Source: Zobellia russellii
GTDB taxonomy: Bacteria > Bacteroidota > Bacteroidia > Flavobacteriales > Flavobacteriaceae
Assembly (NCBI RefSeq): GCF_018728565.1
Contig: NZ_JACSOI010000010.1
Location: 85,727-149,726, forward strand
Length of the DNA: 64,000 nucleotides
Direction of reading: 5' to 3'
Part shown: in pieces, positions 1-6,677 of the stretch
How positions within the stretch are numbered: position 1 is the stretch's first letter
Layout of the letters: the number at the start of each line of letters is the position of its first letter
Made by a program: the position numbers and the translations under genes
Notes under the pieces: model-generated
What the model saw: the letters and a program-made list of their open reading frames with translations, nothing else
Databases searched by the model: none
What the model was told of the DNA's origin: nothing

Positions 1-401
1 TGGATATTTTATTGATTGAAGACGATGCTATTGAAGTAATGAAATTACAGCGAACTGTAAAGAAACTAGAACTCAAGCATAATATCATTGAAACGAAGAA
101 CGGTGAAGATGCTTTAAAAATCTTAAAATCAGGGAACCGATTACCGGATATTATTCTACTTGATTTAAATATGCCTAGAATGAACGGTATTGAGTTTTTA
201 AGTATTCTAAGGGCAGATGATGTTTTAAAATACCTTCCTACAGTTATTCTTACAACTTCCGAAAATAGAGCGGATTTATTGGAGTGTTATAAAATTGGAG
301 TGGCGGGCTACGTTATTAAGCCTTTGAAATATGAAGAGTACGAATCCAAACTACATAAAGTTCTTGACTATTGGAACATCAATCAATTAGTGAAAGGCTA
401 A
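1..401 (+). CDS. single-domain CheY-like response regulator (5' edge)
   Basis: This is a stand-alone phosphoreceiver domain of about 132 residues with no output domain. The window opens with 'tggat', so the likely ATG begins one base before the window and gives M-D-I-L-L-I-E-D-D. The acidic pair is at residues 8-9, the phosphoacceptor is Asp55 in LLDLNMPRMNG, and the conserved Lys is Lys107 in VIKPL. The spacing resembles the Rcp1-type CheY-like regulators that often accompany PAS kinases. It lies 75 bp upstream of the H-NOX gene on the same strand, so it is probably the first member or close neighbour of that operon. It may act as a diffusible phosphate shuttle to or from the Hpt protein at 5202; that role is inferred. 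The family call is firm, but the partner kinase is not shown by sequence. Confidence 0.93.
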   Translation, partial: DILLIEDDAIEVMKLQRTVKKLELKHNIIETKNGEDALKILKSGNRLPDIILLDLNMPRMNGIEFLSILRADDVLKYLPTVILTTSENRADLLECYKIGVAGYVIKPLKYEEYESKLHKVLDYWNINQLVKG

Positions 402-476
402 CAATATATTGACTTTCACAACAAAAATTCGTTAGTACATACTACTTTTCCTACTTTTATTAATAAATAGAAGTAT

Positions 477-1019
477 ATGAAAGGTATAGTTTTTACGGAA
501 TTTTTGGAAATGGTCGAGTCTAAGTTCGGTCTTGAGACTCTAGATAACATTATAGAAAATGGTCAGTTGGCCTCAGAAGGTGTTTATACATCTGTAGGTA
601 CGTACGAATTTAATGAGATGGTTACGCTCATAACCAACCTTAGTGAAGAAACTAAAATTCCGGTTGGTGATCTTATATATGCGTTTGGTCTATACCTTTT
701 TGCAGGTCTTGCCAACTCGCATCCTGAGGTTATTAAAAATTACAATACTCCACTAGGTCTACTTTATTGTATTGAAGACCATATTCATGTGCATGTCAAG
801 AAGTTGTATCCTGATGCGGAACTACCTTCTTTTAAAATTTTGGATAAAACGGACACCACAATTTCTATGGTATATTCTTCTTCTAGGGGGTTGTATCGCT
901 TAGCACATGGTCTTATAGAAAAAGCTTTTGAACATTTTGGTGGTACGGCAACAATTACCTATGACCTCTTGAAGGAAGATGGAACCGAGGTTAAATTTGA
1001 TATTGTTCAAAATGGATAG
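477..1019 (+). CDS. H-NOX (haem nitric oxide/oxygen-binding) sensor
   Basis: This 180-residue protein has the usual length of a stand-alone bacterial H-NOX domain. It shows the family start MKGIVFTEFLEMVE, a proximal haem ligand at His104 within HVHVKKLYP, and the haem-propionate motif Y133-x-S135-x-R137 in YSSSRGLY. Stand-alone H-NOX proteins in other bacteria bind NO through ferrous haem and control a histidine kinase encoded next to them. Here the gene overlaps the downstream kinase by 8 bp (ATGGATAG), which fits translational coupling and a sensor-kinase pair. It has no signal peptide and is cytoplasmic. The distal pocket residues that decide NO over O2 binding were not modelled, so gas preference is taken from the family. 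Confidence 0.95.
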   Translation: MKGIVFTEFLEMVESKFGLETLDNIIENGQLASEGVYTSVGTYEFNEMVTLITNLSEETKIPVGDLIYAFGLYLFAGLANSHPEVIKNYNTPLGLLYCIEDHIHVHVKKLYPDAELPSFKILDKTDTTISMVYSSSRGLYRLAHGLIEKAFEHFGGTATITYDLLKEDGTEVKFDIVQNG

Positions 1020-3003
1020 CAGTAAAGAGATTGAACTTCTTAAAAAAGCCTTAGAACGTCAGAAAAAAGCGCGCCAACAAGCTGAAAAAATCTTAGAGCA
1101 AAAATCTACAGAGCTCTATGAAACGGCACAGCGCTTAAAAGAGGCCAATGGCAAGTTAGAAAATTTGCTTACAGAAAAAGTTTCGGAGTTAGATGGTGTC
1201 TTCGTTAACATTATAGATCCTTATGTAGTCATGGATCTGCAAGCCAACGTTATAAAGATGAATACTTCGGCCAAAGATTTTCTAGGGTATGACAATACCA
1301 AGGAAGACGTTAACTTAACGGGCCTTGTACATAAAAAATACCTTCAATATACTGCTGAATCTTTCAAATACCTTTTAGAAGTAGGGACACTTAAAAATTA
1401 CCGAGCAAAAATTAATGTTAAGAACGGTGATGAGAAATGGATAGAGATTAATAGTAGTCTTATTTATAATACCAAACAAGAACCCATAGGGGCTCAAGGT
1501 ATCATTAGAGATATTACCCAAGAAATGGAAATCAAGGAGTTGTTGGCACAACAACGCAAGCAACTGGATGTCATTGTGGAAAACTCGCCTTTAGGCATTG
1601 TTCTAAGCGTTGGAGGTGAAATCATAAAAGCAAATACTACCTTCACGGAACTTCTGGGCTATTCGGAAAGTGAACTCAAAACCATGAAGTTGGATGACTT
1701 TTCCAAGGAGGAGGAAAGTTCTGGATCAGAAGATGTTGTACAGCAAATGCAGGAAGGAAAAACCGATAAGGCAGTTGTAATAAAAAGATACTTCAAAAAA
1801 GGAGGAGGCTGTTTGGTTGCAAAGACATCCGTAAGTGCTGTTAGAGGCGGAGACGGTAAGTTAAAGTACCTGTTAGCCATGATAGAAGATATTACAAGAG
1901 AGCGTGAGGCCGAGGAAAGACTGAGATACGAACGGGAAAAATATGCAAATATCATTGCAAACATGAATCTTGGTCTGGTAGAGGTAGATACAGATGATGT
2001 AATACAACTGGTAAACCAGAGCTTCTGTAACATGAGCGGTTTTAAAGAAGAAGAACTTTTAGGTAAAAAGGGAACCGAGATGCTAAAGGTACAGAATAAG
2101 AACGTTTTAGAGTACGAGGATGAAAAACGAATGCGGGGCGAATCCGATTCGTATGAGCTGGAGGTTATTGATAAAAGCGGAAAAAAGAAACATTGGTTAG
2201 TTAGTGGAGCTCCACGTTATGATAATAATAAAAAACTAATTGGTTCTGTAGGAATACATCTAGATGTCACTAAGCAAAAGTTACTGGAACTTCAAAAGGA
2301 ACAATTGGTAAAAGAATTAGAACAAAGCAACCAAGGTCTTCAGGAATATGCACATATTGTTTCCCATGACTTAAAATCCCCTTTACGGAGTATAAGTGCA
2401 TTGGCAACATGGATTCAGGATGATTATAAAGATGTACTGGACGAAGCAGGCCAGCAGAACTTAACCTTAATGCAAGAGAAAGTTGCCTCTATGGATAAGT
2501 TAATTCAAGGTATCTTGGAGTATTCTACCGCAAATAATTCGGAACTGGACAATTCCAGTGTTGATTTAAATGAAGTAGTAGAAAATATTAAAGAGAGCAT
2601 CTTTATTCCAGAGCATGTATCCCTTGTGGTGCCCAAGGTCTTACCAACAATTGTTGCGGATAGTACAAAGATGCATCAGCTGTTCCAGAACATACTTTCT
2701 AATGCAGTGGTTCACATAGAAAAGGAAGTAGGGTTGGTAGAGGTGTTATACGTAGAAAATACTACGCACTGGCAGTTCTCTATAAAAGATAATGGTGTAG
2801 GGATTCCAAAGGAATACCATAAAAAAATATTCGAAATTTTTCAGTCTATCGGAGCAAATGAAAGATCAACAGGAATAGGGCTTTCTATTGTTAAAAAAAT
2901 AATTGACCGCTATGAAGGCGAAGTATGGGTAGAGAGTGAAAAGGACATGGGTACGGAGTTTCACTTTACCATAAAAAAAGAACCAACTAACCTTAATAGC
3001 TAA
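1012..3003 (+). CDS. multi-PAS sensor histidine kinase, H-NOX partner
   Basis: This is a cytoplasmic histidine kinase of 663 residues. I chose ATG 1012 over an upstream in-frame start at 979 because 1012 overlaps the H-NOX stop in the way coupled genes do. A coiled-coil N-terminus (about residues 1-60) is followed by three PAS regions (about 60-180, 190-310 and 315-435). Next come a HisKA box with phospho-His452 in HIVSHDLKSPLRS and an ATPase domain with an N-box (FQNILSNAV), a G1 box (DNGVGIP) and a G2 box (STGIGLSIVKK). No membrane segments are visible, so input must come from inside the cell, most simply from the H-NOX protein. It has no attached receiver, so its phosphate must go to a separate receiver such as those at 1-401, 5524 or 18288. 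The target is inferred. Confidence 0.93.
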   Translation: MDSSKEIELLKKALERQKKARQQAEKILEQKSTELYETAQRLKEANGKLENLLTEKVSELDGVFVNIIDPYVVMDLQANVIKMNTSAKDFLGYDNTKEDVNLTGLVHKKYLQYTAESFKYLLEVGTLKNYRAKINVKNGDEKWIEINSSLIYNTKQEPIGAQGIIRDITQEMEIKELLAQQRKQLDVIVENSPLGIVLSVGGEIIKANTTFTELLGYSESELKTMKLDDFSKEEESSGSEDVVQQMQEGKTDKAVVIKRYFKKGGGCLVAKTSVSAVRGGDGKLKYLLAMIEDITREREAEERLRYEREKYANIIANMNLGLVEVDTDDVIQLVNQSFCNMSGFKEEELLGKKGTEMLKVQNKNVLEYEDEKRMRGESDSYELEVIDKSGKKKHWLVSGAPRYDNNKKLIGSVGIHLDVTKQKLLELQKEQLVKELEQSNQGLQEYAHIVSHDLKSPLRSISALATWIQDDYKDVLDEAGQQNLTLMQEKVASMDKLIQGILEYSTANNSELDNSSVDLNEVVENIKESIFIPEHVSLVVPKVLPTIVADSTKMHQLFQNILSNAVVHIEKEVGLVEVLYVENTTHWQFSIKDNGVGIPKEYHKKIFEIFQSIGANERSTGIGLSIVKKIIDRYEGEVWVESEKDMGTEFHFTIKKEPTNLNS

Positions 3004-3005
3004 AA

Positions 3006-4139
3006 ATGAAGATCAAACAGGCCGTAAAGGAACCGGGGCAACCGTTCAAAATTGTATCAAAAGTAGAATCTACTTTAAAGGAACCTCTTGTTTTGGTCTT
3101 TGGAAATAGATACGCGTTGGAAGATGCCAAGCTTTATGATGAAGTAAGAAGTATATTTCCGGACGGACATATTGTGTTTGGTAGCACGGCTGGTGAAATC
3201 ATAGGCGATTCCGTAAGGGAAAATACAGTCTCCTTGACCGCTATTGAATTTGAAAAATGCTCATATTCCATAAAGAGAAAGAACATATTGGAAATTGAAG
3301 ATGATTTTAAATTAGGCGAAACTCTTCTTGAGGAATTTCCTAAGGAAGGTTTGAAACATATATTCTTGGTATCCGAAGGAAGTTCTGTTAACGGCAGTGC
3401 TTTAATCCAAGGTTTTGAGGGTGTTAGGATAGATAATATTGGCCTTTCGGGAGGTTTGTGCGGAGATGATGACCGTTTTGAAAGAACTCTCGCTTCCTAC
3501 AATGAAAGCCCAAAGGAAGGCGAAATTATCGCTATCGGGTTTTATGGGGAATCCCTAGAAATTACAAGCGCCAATTTTGGCGGGTGGACCCCTTTTGGTC
3601 CCGAACGGATTATTACAAAATCTAAGAACAATATACTTTATGAACTAGATGGTCAGCCGGCATTAGATCTTTATAAAAAATATCTGGGGGATAAAGCAAA
3701 AGAATTGCCAACATCGGCTTTGCTATATCCGCTTAATGTACGCATTAACGAAGACGAGGAACCTCTGGTTCGTACCATTCTTACCATTGATAATACTGCA
3801 AATACTATGACCTTGGCAGGAGACGTGCCTGAGGGAGCCCGTGTGCAATTAATGATGTCTACTGTAGATGATATAGCAGATGGGGCAAATACGGCCGCTC
3901 AATTTGCTATGAAGGACAGAAAAAATAAACCGGAACTGGCTATCTTAATAAGTTGCGTAGGAAGAAAATTGGTAATGGATCAGAGAACGGAAGAAGAGGT
4001 AGAGGAAGTAATATCCGTCATTGGTGATAATGCAGCGGTTACTGGATTCTATTCTTATGGAGAAATGGCACCATTTGCTGGCCAAGATGCCTGTAAGTTA
4101 CATAACCAAACTATGACATTAACCTTATTTAGCGAATAA
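3006..4139 (+). CDS. FIST-domain sensory protein (NosP-like candidate)
   Basis: This 377-residue protein has the FIST N and FIST C architecture: a GSTAGEI motif near residue 60, then GLSGGLCGDD, and a C-terminal half with VTGFYSYGEMAPF. FIST proteins were first proposed to sense small ligands such as amino acids. One branch, NosP, binds haem and senses NO in Pseudomonas, Vibrio and Legionella, where it controls a co-encoded kinase. The gene starts 2 bp after the preceding kinase and its stop overlaps the next kinase gene (TAATG), so it is firmly inside the operon. That position makes a NosP-like role attractive. The haem ligand cannot be assigned by eye, and a non-haem ligand remains possible. 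Confidence 0.88.
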   Translation: MKIKQAVKEPGQPFKIVSKVESTLKEPLVLVFGNRYALEDAKLYDEVRSIFPDGHIVFGSTAGEIIGDSVRENTVSLTAIEFEKCSYSIKRKNILEIEDDFKLGETLLEEFPKEGLKHIFLVSEGSSVNGSALIQGFEGVRIDNIGLSGGLCGDDDRFERTLASYNESPKEGEIIAIGFYGESLEITSANFGGWTPFGPERIITKSKNNILYELDGQPALDLYKKYLGDKAKELPTSALLYPLNVRINEDEEPLVRTILTIDNTANTMTLAGDVPEGARVQLMMSTVDDIADGANTAAQFAMKDRKNKPELAILISCVGRKLVMDQRTEEEVEEVISVIGDNAAVTGFYSYGEMAPFAGQDACKLHNQTMTLTLFSE

Positions 4140-5197
4140 TGCACGCTCTACTTAAAAGACAGCTAAAGAAAAACCTACCGGCCCACCTTATTGAAAATGA
4201 GGAGATGCAGGAGTTTTTTGCTGCTGTAGAAAGGTCATATGAAAATTATGATGATAAGTTAAGTATGATACAAAGGGCTACCGCCATTAGCTCAGAAGAA
4301 TTGTTCGAAGCCAATAAGGAGTTAAGAAAAGAAGCGGAGAGACAGAAAAAAATATTAGCGTCATTGGAATTGGCAATGAACAGCTTAAATTCAAATTTAG
4401 ATGCTGGCGAGCAATTTCAGAACAATTCCGATCAACAGTTTGATGTAGAAAAACTGGCCAAACACATTAGCCATTTGGCCGAGGAGGTAACCAAAATTTC
4501 AGAAGAAAAAAAACTGCTTTTACAAGATTTAGAGACTAGGAACGAATCTCTTAATAATTACGTGCAAATGGTATCGCACGATTTAAAGTCGCCTATTCGC
4601 AATGTAAATGCTCTTTTAAGTTGGATCAAGGACGATAATGAAAATACCCTTACCCATGACAGTAAGGAAAATATAGAGTTGGCATCAAGTAATTTGATTA
4701 AAATGGATAATTTAATCAATGGTATTCTGGAACATGCCACAATAGGCATCAATATGGAATCCAAGATGAATGTTGATGTAAATACTCTTCTAAAAGAAAT
4801 AGAAAGTTACGTGCCTTTGCCGGAAAATGTATCTATGGTTTATGGGGCTGGTTTTCCTGTAATTCATATTGAAAAACATTTGATAGAGCAGATTTTTGCC
4901 TATTTGATAACAAATGCAATCACAGCTACAAAACATCTGGAAAAGGGCTTGATTACCATAAGTTTTGAAGATGAAGATCAGTTTTGGAAATTCTCGGTAA
5001 AAGACAATGGAAAAGGAATTCCCCAAAAGCACCAATCCTCTATTTTTGAAATGTTTAAAAAACTTGAAAACAATGACAGTGCCGCAGGTGTAGGCCTGGC
5101 ATTGGCCAAGAAAATAGTAAAGTTGTACAACGGTTCCATAGAATTGGAATCAGAAGAGAATAAGGGAGCCAATTTTTCGTTTACGATTAAAAAATAA
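4139..5197 (+). CDS. soluble sensor histidine kinase, FIST partner
   Basis: This 352-residue kinase has no membrane segment and no PAS domain. Its N-terminal 135 residues are largely charged and coiled-coil-like, which is common in kinases that take input from a separate protein. The HisKA box carries phospho-His147 in MVSHDLKSPIRN, and the ATPase has an N-box (YLITNAITA), G1 (DNGKGIP) and G2 (AAGVGLALAKK). The catalytic half is similar to that of the kinase at 1012, suggesting an old duplication. The ATG overlaps the stop of the FIST gene by one base, so the two proteins are probably made together and may form a sensor-kinase pair, as NosP does with its kinase. That pairing is inference from gene order. 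Confidence 0.92.
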   Translation: MHALLKRQLKKNLPAHLIENEEMQEFFAAVERSYENYDDKLSMIQRATAISSEELFEANKELRKEAERQKKILASLELAMNSLNSNLDAGEQFQNNSDQQFDVEKLAKHISHLAEEVTKISEEKKLLLQDLETRNESLNNYVQMVSHDLKSPIRNVNALLSWIKDDNENTLTHDSKENIELASSNLIKMDNLINGILEHATIGINMESKMNVDVNTLLKEIESYVPLPENVSMVYGAGFPVIHIEKHLIEQIFAYLITNAITATKHLEKGLITISFEDEDQFWKFSVKDNGKGIPQKHQSSIFEMFKKLENNDSAAGVGLALAKKIVKLYNGSIELESEENKGANFSFTIKK

Positions 5198-5201
5198 TAC
5201 T

Positions 5202-5519
5202 ATGGAACAGCCCAACCTTAAATATATAAAGGAGTTATCCGGAGATGATATTGAGTTTGAAGAGAAATTTATTTCTATCTTAAAGGACGAATTTCCTTCG
5301 GAGAAGGCATCGTATCAAGAACACATAGTCAACAAAGAACTAGCTTTGGCCGCTGATGTTGTGCATAAACTGAAACATAAGTTCAATATTTTGAGCATGG
5401 AAGACGCGTATAGGTTTGCGGTTACATTTGAAGAACAGTTAAGAGCCGGAACAGCTGATATGGATTCGGATTTTTTAGTAATTTTAAACAAAATAGAAGA
5501 TTTTCTAAAAACCATTTAA
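5202..5519 (+). CDS. Hpt histidine phosphotransfer protein
   Basis: This 105-residue helical protein matches a stand-alone Hpt domain. The likely phospho-His is His55 in VVHKLKHKFNIL, which corresponds to the family pattern HxLKG; here the usual Gly is His59, a small departure. Hpt proteins carry phosphate between two receiver domains. The gene sits 4 bp after a histidine kinase and 4 bp before a LytTR response regulator, and a single-domain receiver lies at the head of the operon. A relay from kinase to free receiver to Hpt to LytTR regulator would therefore be complete within 6.2 kb. The order of transfer is inferred. The family is recognised from length, helix pattern and context, since the sequence is divergent. 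Confidence 0.82.
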   Translation: MEQPNLKYIKELSGDDIEFEEKFISILKDEFPSEKASYQEHIVNKELALAADVVHKLKHKFNILSMEDAYRFAVTFEEQLRAGTADMDSDFLVILNKIEDFLKTI

Positions 5520-5523
5520 TAGT

Positions 5524-6240
5524 ATGACCTGTATTATCGTAGACGACGAAGCAACGGCACGCGCCATAGTGGAAAAGCATTGCTCTACCGTGGCAGATTT
5601 AAATGTCGTTGGTGAGTTTGATAATGCCATAGATGCTATTAAATTCTTAAATCAGCAAGATGTAGATGTGGTTTTTCTGGATATACACATGCCCGGATTT
5701 AGTGGTGTAGATTTTGTTCAGACCTTAAAAAATTGTCCTAAAGTAGTGTTGACCACATCAGATACGGAATTTGCCATAGCTGCTTATGAATATGAATCTA
5801 TTGTAGATTATATGGTCAAGCCCCTAACGGCGGACCGGTTCAATAAGTCTATTCAGAAAATAAAAAATGCACTCGCCAAAAAAGAAACTCCTGTTACGGA
5901 TATTAAGGCTAAAAGTAGTTCAGATACCGCTCAAGATCTATATATTAATATAGATAAAAGGCTTATAAAGCTTAAGTTTGATGAAATTTTGGTCGTTAAG
6001 GCGCAAGGCGATTATATTGATATAAACACAGAGGCAAAAGACTATCGCGTACATACTACGCTTAAAAAAATAAAGGATAAATTACCTGAGAAAACATTTC
6101 TACAAATACACAGGTCCTACATAATTAACTTTACGAAAATAATTGATATTGAAGACAACAGTGTCCTCATTAAAAAAATGGTAATTCCCATTAGTCGATC
6201 AAATCGTCCGGAACTCATGAGACGATTAAATTTGGTTTAG
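5524..6240 (+). CDS. LytTR-family response regulator
   Basis: This 238-residue regulator has an N-terminal receiver (about residues 1-120; acidic Asp7/Asp8, phosphoacceptor Asp53 in VFLDIHMPG, and VDYMVKPL carrying the conserved Lys). A C-terminal LytTR DNA-binding domain follows (about 140-236, with VVKAQGDYIDINT and the IHRSYIINF strand typical of the fold). It is the only DNA-binding output protein in the signalling operon. Its targets are unknown. The 115 bp just downstream contain GTT-centred repeats that could be a binding region for its own product or for the small gene at 6356. LytTR regulators in this phylum often control neighbouring surface or secretion genes, which here would be the polysaccharide locus from 6678 onward. 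Confidence 0.94.
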   Translation: MTCIIVDDEATARAIVEKHCSTVADLNVVGEFDNAIDAIKFLNQQDVDVVFLDIHMPGFSGVDFVQTLKNCPKVVLTTSDTEFAIAAYEYESIVDYMVKPLTADRFNKSIQKIKNALAKKETPVTDIKAKSSSDTAQDLYINIDKRLIKLKFDEILVVKAQGDYIDINTEAKDYRVHTTLKKIKDKLPEKTFLQIHRSYIINFTKIIDIEDNSVLIKKMVIPISRSNRPELMRRLNLV

Positions 6241-6355
6241 ATTATTTCTACAGTTTTACACCGTTCACCTATAGGTTAAAGCAATTCATCGTAAGTGCTT
6301 TCCTATTTTTGAACATGAGATGTAAATTTGTAATGAATATTTAAGCCATCTACAC

Positions 6356-6475
6356 ATGAAAGCAAATCTTTTATACATTTTAAGCTCAAAAGGAGCCGCT
6401 ATACGTTTGATAGGTGTACTTGCTTCTGTTATTATAGGAATTGTTCTGGCTATTGTTAGCCTATGGAACTATTAA
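6356..6475 (+). CDS. 39-residue predicted membrane peptide
   Basis: A short reading frame starts at ATG 6356 and encodes 39 residues. It opens with a polar, positively charged stretch (MKANLLYILSSKGAAIR) and ends in one hydrophobic segment (about residues 18-36, LIGVLASVIIGIVLAIVSLW). That pattern fits a single-span membrane peptide with its N-terminus in the cytoplasm. It is followed within 3 bp by a perfect 9-bp inverted repeat. The position, just after the LytTR gene and before the convergent polysaccharide gene, makes it a candidate member or target of the signalling operon. There is no known family that I recognise. Coding is supported by hydrophobic pattern and context only. Confidence 0.5.
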   Translation: MKANLLYILSSKGAAIRLIGVLASVIIGIVLAIVSLWNY

Positions 6476-6477
6476 AA

Positions 6478-6499
6478 CTTAGAACCGGTTGGTTCTAAG
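6478..6499 (+). terminator. perfect inverted repeat after small gene
   Basis: The arms CTTAGAACC and GGTTCTAAG are perfect complements around a GGTT loop, starting 3 bp after the stop of the 39-residue peptide gene. The following T content is weak, so this may be a poor terminator or an RNA-end stabilising hairpin. Confidence 0.45.
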
Positions 6500-6615
6500 G
6501 ATTACACTTTTCAATTCTAAATCTTCACGTAAGATTAAAAATCTATAATTAGGAGCTAGAGTTCCTAGAAAATATTCTCATTTTAATTTGGGTTCGTGAG
6601 AATACATTTTGTCTC

Positions 6616-6651
6616 AAGACAATCTTGCTTAATTGACAGGTTGTCTTTTTT
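6616..6651 (+). terminator. probable terminator between convergent genes
   Basis: The arms AAGACAA (6616-6622) and TTGTCTT (6641-6647) flank an 18-base loop and are followed by a run of T. The site lies between the rightward signalling operon and the leftward TPR gene. Confidence 0.55.
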
Positions 6652-6677
6652 GGTTAGACCGATTTTTTTTGCAAATA

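Noticed and set aside
979..1011. Longer N-terminus of the first PAS kinase
   Set aside because: The extra 11 residues run through the end of the H-NOX gene and ATG 1012 gives the usual short coupled overlap.
1659..2033. Antisense frame of 124 residues inside the PAS kinase
   Set aside because: It is a shadow of the conserved kinase frame, with no motif and no promoter.
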